Positions 26,461-33,763 of a DNA stretch of 38,296 bases are shown here, piece by piece. The stretch lies in the NCBI GenBank assembly GCA_937915785.1, contig CALGGY010000042.1:1-38296 (forward strand). Direction: 5' to 3'. The position numbers and the translations under genes were made by a program. A model generated the notes under the pieces. The model was not told the origin of the DNA and ran no database searches. It saw nothing but the letters and a program-made list of their open reading frames with translations. The stretch comes from an uncultured Bacteroidales bacterium. Lineage in GTDB: Bacteria; Bacteroidota; Bacteroidia; Bacteroidales; P3. Each line of letters opens with the position of its first letter. Positions within the stretch are counted from its first letter, which is position 1.

Positions 26461-27161
26461 CAATGAAAAACGACCTACAGAAGATGAACCTTGCCGGTGA
26501 TGTGGAAAAAATCACCGAAACAACGTACAATATATTCTCCGACGAGGACGAGACAAAATTTGAGCGCGACGAAGAACCGTCGTTGGTGGCGGAAATCGTT
26601 TTCACTAACGACGGCAACATCGAAAGCCAACGTATTGCCATGCCTCAGTCCGGCGATGAGATAACCACCGACTACATCTACGAAAACGGCCTGAAAACCG
26701 AAGAACGCTCCTCGCTGCCCGACGGACGCCTTGAACAGACCGTTGTTGAATATGCCGAAAACCAGCTGCCGGTGTCCGAAACAACCAAGCGTAATGGCGT
26801 GGATATGGTAAAAACTACTTTTATTTATAACGACGATGACCGGCTGGCTGAAATTGCGTCGCTATATACCAACGGCACCCATGTGCAACGGTTTATCACC
26901 TACAACGAGCAGGGCAACAAGCAGGAAGAACGTACTGTGGAAAAATCGGAATTTACCTCCGAGGAACGTACGGTTTACGCCTACAACGAACACAACGAGT
27001 TGGTAGAGAGTACCTATTACGACTACGAAGGCAACGTGGTGATTACCAACCAGTACGAATATACCGATTTCGATGCCCTTGGCAACTGGACTGCCAAAAC
27101 CGAGCTTATGGACCACGTGCCTATCCGCACCATAGAGCGTACCATACAATACCGTAGCTGA
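26457..27161 (+). CDS. YD-repeat-like protein of unknown function
   Basis: A 234-residue acidic protein without signal peptide or membrane helix. Repeated short beta units such as TTDYIYENGL, VVEYAENQL, TTFIYNDDDRL, FITYNEQGN, VYAYNEHNEL and NQYEYTDFDALGNW resemble the YD/RHS repeat family, here as a small stand-alone cytoplasmic version. Translation starts at the ATG at 26457, overlapping the GH2 stop, or at 26463 two codons later. The 4-base overlap upstream and 2-base gap to the tRNA-modification gene mean all three are co-translated. Bacteroidota carry many such small repeat proteins of unknown role; no partner is evident. Confidence 0.75.
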   Translation: MTMKNDLQKMNLAGDVEKITETTYNIFSDEDETKFERDEEPSLVAEIVFTNDGNIESQRIAMPQSGDEITTDYIYENGLKTEERSSLPDGRLEQTVVEYAENQLPVSETTKRNGVDMVKTTFIYNDDDRLAEIASLYTNGTHVQRFITYNEQGNKQEERTVEKSEFTSEERTVYAYNEHNELVESTYYDYEGNVVITNQYEYTDFDALGNWTAKTELMDHVPIRTIERTIQYRS

Positions 27162-27163
27162 CA

Positions 27164-28096
27164 ATGCTTTCGTTGGCTCCCATGCAGGGACTTACCGGCC
27201 TGCCTTTCCGCAAGGCCTGTTTCCGGACTTTCGGTCCGGTGTTCGACTATGCCGTGAGCCCTTTCATTTCGCTTACCCACGGCAACCTTACACTTGCCGA
27301 CAAAAAAATTTCCGATGTGCTGCCCCAAAACAGCGTGGGCTCCATGCCCGTGGTGCCGCAGATTCTCGGGTCGGAAATCGATGAGTTCGTCGACCTTGCC
27401 AACCGCCTATACGACGTGGGATACACCGAAGTGAACTGGAATTTGGGGTGCCCCATGGCCCGTGTGGCCCGAAAAATGCGTGGTAGCGGCCTCTTGCCCC
27501 ATCCCGACAAGGTGCGCCATGTGCTCGACGCTCTGCTTGCCAAAGCTAAAGTTGCTGTTTCGGTGAAAATGAGGCTGGGCTACTATTCCGACAACGAGAT
27601 TTTTAACCTTGTTCCAGTGCTGAACGATTTTCCGCTGTCAAGCGTAACTATACATCCACGTATCGGCACAGAACTATACAGCGGCAGTTTGCACATGGCA
27701 TGCCTGAAAAAAGTGCTGCCGCTGCTGCACCACAAATTTGTTTTCAACGGCGACATAAATACCGTGGACGACTTCAGTAAAATGAAGGCTGAATTTCCTG
27801 ATGCCGTGGGTTTTATGATTGGCCGTGGAGCAATTTCCGACCCTTTGTTGCCATTGCGCATAGCCGGTAAAAAAATCGAAAATGCCGAGTTGCTTACGGT
27901 TGCCTTTTTGCAAAACCTTTGTAGTGAGATAGATGCATTGCACATACCCGGAAAGTCGAAAGCCAACAAACTGAAAGAGTATTGGGGATTGATGATGGGC
28001 GGCGTGGCAAAAAACTGTGCGGGAAAAGAAAAGCCGCTGTATGTGAGCGGCTTTTACGAAGTAAGGGATTCGATTTTTGGCATATTGGGTGCCTGA
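27164..28096 (+). CDS. tRNA-dihydrouridine synthase
   Basis: A 310-residue FMN-dependent enzyme that reduces uridine to dihydrouridine in tRNA D-loops. It starts with LAPMQGLTGLPFR, typical of Dus FMN binding, and holds the catalytic NLGCPMARVARKMRGSGLL with Cys96, then SVKMRLGY and the phosphate-binding VFNGDINTVDD and GFMIGRGAISDP stretches. The first Met (27164) is 2 bases after the preceding stop. Which Dus subclass it is cannot be told with confidence; the short, single-domain form resembles bacterial DusB/DusC-like enzymes. It converges on the large secreted-protein gene, with only 2 bases between the two stops, and a hairpin near its 3' end may act as a terminator. Confidence 0.93.
   Translation: MLSLAPMQGLTGLPFRKACFRTFGPVFDYAVSPFISLTHGNLTLADKKISDVLPQNSVGSMPVVPQILGSEIDEFVDLANRLYDVGYTEVNWNLGCPMARVARKMRGSGLLPHPDKVRHVLDALLAKAKVAVSVKMRLGYYSDNEIFNLVPVLNDFPLSSVTIHPRIGTELYSGSLHMACLKKVLPLLHHKFVFNGDINTVDDFSKMKAEFPDAVGFMIGRGAISDPLLPLRIAGKKIENAELLTVAFLQNLCSEIDALHIPGKSKANKLKEYWGLMMGGVAKNCAGKEKPLYVSGFYEVRDSIFGILGA
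28031..28055. terminator. Hairpin inside the dus 3' end, possible terminator for the convergent gene
   Basis: Stem AAGCCGCT (28031-28038) / AGCGGCTT (28046-28053) with a 7-base loop. On the - strand it is followed by T-rich sequence (ttcttttccc) and lies 46-68 bases beyond the stop of the 28099-31929 gene. It is inside dus coding sequence, so it may only be a coding coincidence. Confidence 0.45.
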
Positions 28097-28098
28097 TT

Positions 28099-31000
28099 TT
28101 ACCTGACAAGCAGGACTGTGCCAACTTTTTGCAATGGTTGCTTTTTATGTGCGCTTGTGGCGTACCGTATCACGTATGTGTACGAGCCTGCTGTGCAAGG
28201 CTTGCCCTTGTATTTGCCGTCCCAGCTTATTTCGGGGTCGTCGCTCTGGAAAACCAGCAAGCCGTTGCGGGAGTAGATGTATATGTGGTATTCGGCAATG
28301 TTGTTGGTGCCCACTTTGAAAAGGTAGTTGTTGGTGCCGTCGGGGGTGAAAGCGTTTGGAGGCCACACATCGCCCTTAAGTATAGGAAACAAACGGCGTA
28401 TGGTGTCCTTGCATCCCACATTGTTTATAACCGACAGCGTTACTTCCAGCGTGTCGCAGTTCACCGACGGGCTGTAGTACACCACGCTGTCGTTCTGCGT
28501 GCGGTCCGGTGCCGATGTGTTTATCTCGTGCATCAGCCATTTGCGCGAAGCTATTTCGCCCAGACTGACATCGGAGAACTTGGTTTGCAGCTGGTTTACA
28601 CTTATGTCATCGGGCGAGGCGGCGATGCGGGCCACCACCCGTGACGGCTTGGGCAGGGCAATGGTGGCCGAGCTTGGGCACGAGCGCGGACTCGGCACTA
28701 TATCTGCCGAGGCTGTGTATTGCGTTCTGCGTTGCGGCGTTACGTATATGGTGTCGTTATGCTCCTGTCCGATGAGTGAAGTGTCGGTGGGCGAGGCACT
28801 CCATGTTATTGAGTTACCGTTGGTTATGGCAAAAATTTCAGCTTCGCGGTTTTCGCAATAGGGTGAGGTGTGCAGTCTTAGTGTGGGGCGGTCGATAAGT
28901 ATCAGCTTTAGCACAACGATACTGTCGCAGCCTGTGACGGAGATTAGCCTGTTGGTATATCTGCCAGAGGAACAGATAAGTCGGCCTCCGAAATAGTATG
29001 TGGAGTCGTTGCAGGCGGTGTCGTTTATGGTAGTGATGATGGAGTCGCAGAGCTTAATGTGCAGAATTACAGTGCTGTCGCAGCCTGTAAGGGTTTTGTG
29101 CAATAGGTATCTGTATGTGCCCGATGTGTAGTAGGTGCTGTCGTGGTAGGTGTAGAAATTGTTGAACAGGGTGTCGTAGATGTGCGTCACCGAGGTGTCG
29201 TTCACCCACAGGTGCAGATAGGTGATGCTGTCGCAGCTCTGCGGGGTGCGCGTCATATGTCGGTATAGGCCTGTCCTGCCAAGTATGGAATCGTTGAAGA
29301 TTATATGTTGCCGGTGGCAAATGGTGTCGTAGATGTGTTGTCGCAAAGTGTCGTTCACGTAAAGGTGTATGTGCAGCACGCTGTCGCAGCCGCGTGTGGT
29401 GGAAAGAGTTTGCAGATAAGTTCCCGCAATGGTGTATGGCTGGTTGTTATATATGTAGGTGTAGCCGGCACAAACGGTGTCGTAGATGTGCAGGTGGAAT
29501 GTGTCGTTCACCGTAAGGTTAAGAATGACAGTGCTGTCGCAGCCGTTCGCGGCCGGATGCAGTTGTGGATAGATTCCCTGTGTTGTGTAGGAGCTTGTTC
29601 CGTATGTGAACCGCTGTCCGTTGCAGATGGTGTCGAACCGCGATGTGCGGAAAGTGTCGAGAACAGTCAGGTTGAGAACAACGATGCTGTCGCAGCCGTT
29701 TATCGAAGAAAGTGTGTGGGTATAGATGCCTTGTGCCGTGTAAATGGAGTCGTGATATTGGTAAGTGGCGCCTTTGCAGATGGTGTCGCTGACGGTGTCG
29801 CGGTAAGTAGGCAGCACGGTTACAACCAGAGGTGGGTGAGTTATGGTGTCGCCAGTGATGATACGGGCAAAGCCGTTGCCGGAGTGCCCTTGCTCTGTGC
29901 CGCCGTTTGGAGCAGGGAAAGTGCTTGTGCAATTGCTTGTATAGGCGTTGGCAAGGTAGTGCGACGAGTTTAGCAGGCAGCCTGCAGGATAGTTTGCCGC
30001 TGTGCTTGCTGTGTACACATAGCCGCTGCCACCTCCGGCCGCATTGCCGGCTCCGCCGCCGTACCATCCTCCGCCTCCGCCTGACAGCGTGTATTGTCCT
30101 GTAGAGCCCGATGCTCCTGCTCCAAACGAAGCGTTGGTGTAGTTGGCGTAAGTGCTGGAGTTGGCGCCGCCTGCGGTTTGTGTGCCGCCATATCCGGCTA
30201 CGGCGTTGGCGTTGGTATAGCCGTTGTCGCCAGTGGTTCCGCCCCCGCAGCCGGCTGGATATATGTTCGACAGAGTAGAAAAGTATAGGTTGCCGCCTCC
30301 GCCACCGGCTACTATCACACGGGAATAGAGGTGGTTGTTAGTGTTCCATGTAGTCGAGCCCGCAGTGCCTTGTAGCGATATGTCGGTGGCACCTCCGCCG
30401 CCACCTCGCACTCCGTTGGACGAACCGGAGTTGGTCATATAATTGTTCCCTGTGCCTCCGCCGTTCCATCCGCCGGCACAAAGTCCTGTCAGCTGCTGTG
30501 CCGTGGTGGAGCCCTGTCCTTGACCGCCCACGTATATGTAAAGGGTTTGGCCTGGAGTAACGTGCAGGCGTCCTTCGGCAAAACCGCCCTTGCCGCCGAG
30601 ATTGCTGGGACCACCCTGTCCGCCCTGGGCTCCCCACACCTGCAGTGTCAAGCTGTCCACCCCGGCAGGCACGGTGTATGTCTGCACATATCCGGTGTAT
30701 GCAAAATCGACGCCGCTGCCCGGTGTGGCCATGTTGTTGCTACGGTAGTAGGTGGTGTTGGTGTCGGGACGCACCACATTCCCGTTTACGGGACGCGAAT
30801 GTAGTGAGTCGTAATACCAATTGCCAGCAGGCAGTACAATGGTGTCGCCATGGCACACAGTGCGGTATATGCGGTTGCAGGCAAAGTCGATAACGGTGTC
30901 CCACAAAGTGCAGCTGTTTTTCACAAAAATGCGGTGTGTTGTGTCGGAGATATTGCGGAATGTGTTGGAACTCTGCATATTGGCAGGATTGTCGATGGCG

Positions 31001-31929
31001 TATTGGAAAGGTCCGTTGGATATGTCGGGGGTTATGGTGATGTAGCCGTTGTTGCCGTTGCAGGCGGTATTCATTATTATTTGCCATATTCTGATGGTGT
31101 TGTTGGCGGCAAGGGGGTCGGAGTAGTTGCCGTTCAGCTGAATTATTTCGGCGGCAGAGAGTGCACGGTTGTAGAGGGCTATGTCGTCGATTTTGCCGTA
31201 AAAGGGGAAACGATGGTTTGGGCCGGTGGATGGCTGTATTCCGAAAAACAGGCTGTCGCCGTTGGCCGACGTAAGGTTTATGTTGGCAATAACGGTGTCG
31301 AGAGCAAGACGTCCGTTGAGGTAGTATTTAGCACTGCGTCCGTTTATAACGCAGGCATAATGAATCCATTCGCAGGTGTCGAAACATTTGTACTGTGCTG
31401 TGTGCGAAAAATGCACAACGTTGTTGCCGTTTGTAGTGTTGGCGTTCTGGCAGTATATGCCTATTTGGTTTTGCTGTGGGTTGGTTAGTGTGCTGAAACA
31501 GATGCCATGCGGCGATGATGAGCCGGAGCCTGTTTTGCAGAAAATGGCAAAGCGTGCGCCGGTGGTGCTGTTGTAGTTGCCGTTGTTGTCCATGCCGTCG
31601 AGCCTGCATTGCTGGAACCAGAACGAAACGGTGGCTTGGGTGTCGAGTGTTAGGGAGGCGGAGTTGGGCACAACTATTCCACATGGATTGTAAAAACCGC
31701 CAAAGAGATAGGCGCTGTTGGCGTTGCCAAAGCGGTCGGTGGTAAGCTGAGGCCCCTGTCCCAACAGATTGGTTGAACCGTTGTTGCCGTTGCCGCTGCC
31801 ATCGTTGGCATTTCCTGTGAACGGCCACCAGCCCACAAGCCCGTTTTGCGGTATCTGGACCTGTGCCGAAACGGTAATCGATATAATGCATAAAATCATT
31901 AAAATCAGTGTGTTGTTGCGTTTTTTCAT
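28099..31929 (-). CDS. Large secreted multidomain protein with gliding-type (T9SS type B) C-terminal domain
   Basis: A 1,276-residue protein with signal peptide (1-22, ISITVSA). Domains in order: a LamG/concanavalin-type lectin-like domain (about 28-265, GLVGWWPFTGNANDGSGNGNNG through KIDDIALYNRALSAAEI trimmed here); a Gly-rich beta domain (about 403-693, with GGGGG patches and VPAGVDSLTLQVWGAQGG) like that of bacterial adhesins; six ~51-residue repeats (about 706-1013), each with a DTxC start, a GxY turn and GCDSxxxLxL near its end; an extra beta domain; and a CHU_C-type C-terminal sorting domain (about 1195-1276, PNAFTPDGTNN, YIYSRNGLLVF, SWDGKYKG, GSYTYVI). This tail is known to direct export by the type IX secretion system in Bacteroidota. 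Probably a cell-surface adhesin or matrix protein. A TATATTTG box (32002-32009) lies 73 bases upstream. Confidence 0.9.
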   Translation of the reverse strand: MKKRNNTLILMILCIISITVSAQVQIPQNGLVGWWPFTGNANDGSGNGNNGSTNLLGQGPQLTTDRFGNANSAYLFGGFYNPCGIVVPNSASLTLDTQATVSFWFQQCRLDGMDNNGNYNSTTGARFAIFCKTGSGSSSPHGICFSTLTNPQQNQIGIYCQNANTTNGNNVVHFSHTAQYKCFDTCEWIHYACVINGRSAKYYLNGRLALDTVIANINLTSANGDSLFFGIQPSTGPNHRFPFYGKIDDIALYNRALSAAEIIQLNGNYSDPLAANNTIRIWQIIMNTACNGNNGYITITPDISNGPFQYAIDNPANMQSSNTFRNISDTTHRIFVKNSCTLWDTVIDFACNRIYRTVCHGDTIVLPAGNWYYDSLHSRPVNGNVVRPDTNTTYYRSNNMATPGSGVDFAYTGYVQTYTVPAGVDSLTLQVWGAQGGQGGPSNLGGKGGFAEGRLHVTPGQTLYIYVGGQGQGSTTAQQLTGLCAGGWNGGGTGNNYMTNSGSSNGVRGGGGGATDISLQGTAGSTTWNTNNHLYSRVIVAGGGGGNLYFSTLSNIYPAGCGGGTTGDNGYTNANAVAGYGGTQTAGGANSSTYANYTNASFGAGASGSTGQYTLSGGGGGWYGGGAGNAAGGGSGYVYTASTAANYPAGCLLNSSHYLANAYTSNCTSTFPAPNGGTEQGHSGNGFARIITGDTITHPPLVVTVLPTYRDTVSDTICKGATYQYHDSIYTAQGIYTHTLSSINGCDSIVVLNLTVLDTFRTSRFDTICNGQRFTYGTSSYTTQGIYPQLHPAANGCDSTVILNLTVNDTFHLHIYDTVCAGYTYIYNNQPYTIAGTYLQTLSTTRGCDSVLHIHLYVNDTLRQHIYDTICHRQHIIFNDSILGRTGLYRHMTRTPQSCDSITYLHLWVNDTSVTHIYDTLFNNFYTYHDSTYYTSGTYRYLLHKTLTGCDSTVILHIKLCDSIITTINDTACNDSTYYFGGRLICSSGRYTNRLISVTGCDSIVVLKLILIDRPTLRLHTSPYCENREAEIFAITNGNSITWSASPTDTSLIGQEHNDTIYVTPQRRTQYTASADIVPSPRSCPSSATIALPKPSRVVARIAASPDDISVNQLQTKFSDVSLGEIASRKWLMHEINTSAPDRTQNDSVVYYSPSVNCDTLEVTLSVINNVGCKDTIRRLFPILKGDVWPPNAFTPDGTNNYLFKVGTNNIAEYHIYIYSRNGLLVFQSDDPEISWDGKYKGKPCTAGSYTYVIRYATSAHKKQPLQKVGTVLLVR

Positions 31930-32161
31930 AGCTGTATATTTTTGTCAAACCCTTTGTGGTAACGTTTTTTTGTCACTTGGTTTTGCTAAAAAACGATACT
32001 GCAAATATACATAAAGAATTGATAAAATGCAATTTTTTTTAAAAAAAATATTTTTTTCAAAAAAAATGTATAAAAGCTTTGTTTCCCGTCGAAAATGGAT
32101 GCAAAAAAATACTTCCCGCTATTTGGGTTATCAGGATTAGGCATGGCGGTTTGTGAGTGGC
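31930..32161. other. AT-rich intergenic region with poly-A/T tracts
   Basis: 232 bases between the PspC remnant's end and the secreted-protein gene's start. Apart from the -7 box, only alternating T- and A-runs at about 32031-32070 were seen. No clear terminator hairpin was found for the operon ending at 32162. Confidence 0.6.
32002..32009 (-). promoter_or_regulatory. Bacteroidota -7 box for the secreted multidomain protein gene
   Basis: TATATTTG on the - strand fits TAnnTTTG, 73 bases from the start codon. No convincing TTTG -33 element is present in the AT-rich sequence behind it. Confidence 0.45.
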
Positions 32162-32367
32162 TTATTGTGCCAAGCGGTTGTCCTCGGGGGTTGCAATCCA
32201 GATAATGATGTATGCCAAGAGCCCCAGTCCGCCGAGAAGTAGAGAAATCAGAAAAAGTCAACCACGGTGGGGTCTATGTTCAGATATTGTGCCAAACCGC
32301 CGCACACACCTGCTATGCGCCGGTCGGTGGTGCTGCGAAAAAGTCGTTTGTAATTGCCGTTTTCCAT
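32162..32367 (-). pseudogene. PspC-domain protein interrupted by a one-base frameshift
   Basis: Reading from the ATG at 32367, the first frame encodes the start of a PspC-domain protein (LFRSTTDRRIAGVCGGLAQ, then YLNIDPTVVDF) but stops at 32248-32250. The next frame continues the same protein (LISLLLGGLGLLAYIIIWIA, then TPEDNRLAQ) to a stop at 32162-32164. Adding one T to the T5 run (32252-32256, - strand) restores a 68-residue protein with the usual PspC pattern of GVCGGxA followed by a membrane helix. The reading of both halves is very family-like, so this was one gene recently. It lies 14 bases after the alpha/beta hydrolase gene and would be the last gene of that operon. PspC-domain proteins are small inner-membrane proteins, some linked to envelope-stress responses. 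Confidence 0.8.
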
Positions 32368-32381
32368 GTCAAAAAAAAGAG

Positions 32382-33323
32382 TTATTTATATAGTTCGAAC
32401 AAATTCATCGATGTCCATTGGGTTGGTTTGATGGCGTTGCTTATTGTTGCGTCGAGTGTGGTGTTTTTGTTGCCGTTTGCCACATTGTTTACAAAGCAAC
32501 AAAAAATGTCGATAGATTCGGGTAGCCACGATGCCACTTCGTGTCCAACGCCCTCGACACGTAAAATCCAGTGTGGGATGTTCTGTTTTTTCATTTGCTT
32601 GGATACGCGGTGCGAGCCATACATCTTGCTGTTGAAGGGCAGCCCGAACTGCTTGTAAGCCACTATTTTGTCTTTTATTCCGTGCAGCAGCATAGTGGGG
32701 GCCGGCATGGTGTTGTATTTCAGTTCGCTTTTGCGGCATACTATGCCACCGGCGTAGGGTATTACTGCCATTGGTTTCCAACCTTGCGGCAGTGCTTGGG
32801 TTTGTGGAAGATTGTTGCAGCGGCACCAGTCGAGCTGAAGCACGGCTATTGCGCCTGCCGAGCTGCCGGTGAGTACAATTTTCGAGGTGTCGATGTCAAG
32901 GGTTTGAGCGTTGGCGCATACCCATGCAATGGCTGCGGAGAGGTCCTCCACGGCAAGGTTAACGCAATGGCGGAAAAGGTCGTCGAAGGTGGTGAGTTTG
33001 TTGTGTTTTTTCACCACGGCGGTGTCGCGCAGGGACAGACGGTAGTCGATGCTCACCACTGTGAAACCGCGTTGTGCAAGCATTTGCGATGTGCGGGTCT
33101 GGTATTGGTCGTTGCGTGCGCCGGCATAGAATCCGCCGCCAAACACCGACACCACCACGGCGTGGTCGGCACGAGGGGTGGTTGGGGTGTAAACGTCGAG
33201 CATCAGGGTGGAGTCGCGTTGTGCGTAAGGGTAGGTTTTCACTTGTTGCCCCACGGCCGCCGATGCAAGGGCCACAATTGCGGCCGCAGTTGTGAGCAGA
33301 TGGCATACGGCGGTTTGTATCAT
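32382..33323 (-). CDS. Exported alpha/beta-hydrolase (carboxylesterase-like)
   Basis: A 313-residue protein from the ATG at 33323; the frame runs on to 33512, but that extension overlaps the upstream gene. Signal peptide about 1-25 (ALASAAVGQQ). The esterase fold is clear: oxyanion-loop FGGGFYAGAR (61-70), nucleophile Ser155 in GSSAG (153-157), probable acid Asp218 in HGIKDKIV, and His261 in VGHEVASW. The motif before the oxyanion glycines is Phe, not the His of the HGGG lipase family. It most resembles acetyl-esterase or carboxylesterase-type hydrolases; the substrate cannot be told. It lies 10 bases after the rhodanese gene in a four-gene envelope operon. Confidence 0.85.
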   Translation of the reverse strand: MIQTAVCHLLTTAAAIVALASAAVGQQVKTYPYAQRDSTLMLDVYTPTTPRADHAVVVSVFGGGFYAGARNDQYQTRTSQMLAQRGFTVVSIDYRLSLRDTAVVKKHNKLTTFDDLFRHCVNLAVEDLSAAIAWVCANAQTLDIDTSKIVLTGSSAGAIAVLQLDWCRCNNLPQTQALPQGWKPMAVIPYAGGIVCRKSELKYNTMPAPTMLLHGIKDKIVAYKQFGLPFNSKMYGSHRVSKQMKKQNIPHWILRVEGVGHEVASWLPESIDIFCCFVNNVANGNKNTTLDATISNAIKPTQWTSMNLFELYK

Positions 33324-33333
33324 GGCAGTATGG

Positions 33334-33756
33334 CTATTTGGTTGTGGGTTTTCCGCTTTGTTGCCAAGCCAAAATGCCGCCGTCGAGGTTATATACGGTG
33401 AAACCTTTTCCCGCGAGGATGTTGGCGGCTTTGAGGCTGCGTTTGCCACTGCGGCAATAAACAGCAATGGCATGCCGTTTTTTAGAGGTGCCAAAAGTGG
33501 GGTTGTCGGCAAAGCCGGGCTGGTTTACGTCTATGTTTATGGCGTTTGCTATATGCCCATCGGCAAATTCTTTTGGGGTGCGCACGTCGATGAGCAGGGT
33601 GTTGTCCTGTTCAATGGTTTGTTGGAAATGTTCCACTTTTTGTGTGGTTACGTTGCCTTTGGCTGGCTCGGCGTTTGGTGCAACGTTGTTTCTGTAGCAG
33701 CTTGTGGCCATTGTCATCGCCAAAAGGCTTGTCATTATGGTCAGTATAGTTTTCAT
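33334..33756 (-). CDS. Rhodanese-like lipoprotein
   Basis: A 140-residue protein with a lipoprotein signal (MATSC, Cys20) and a single rhodanese domain (about 37-136): LLIDVRTPKEFADGHIANA, catalytic Cys101 in YCRSGKRS, and FTVYNLDGGILAW. The CRSGKRS loop fits the sulfurtransferase active site. As a lipoprotein it would act in the periplasm, where it might carry persulfide or help redox balance. It lies 7 bases after the AsmA-like gene and 10 bases before the hydrolase gene, on the same strand. Confidence 0.92.
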   Translation of the reverse strand: MKTILTIMTSLLAMTMATSCYRNNVAPNAEPAKGNVTTQKVEHFQQTIEQDNTLLIDVRTPKEFADGHIANAINIDVNQPGFADNPTFGTSKKRHAIAVYCRSGKRSLKAANILAGKGFTVYNLDGGILAWQQSGKPTTK

Positions 33757-33763
33757 CGTTTTG

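Noticed and set aside
28099..31929. Tandem repeats considered as a CRISPR-like or DNA repeat array
   Set aside because: The periodicity is protein-level (about 51 residues) with diverged DNA; no spacer structure.
32157..32393. A 78-codon + strand ORF over the PspC region
   Set aside because: The - strand reads as a frameshifted PspC protein with clear family residues; the + ORF has none.
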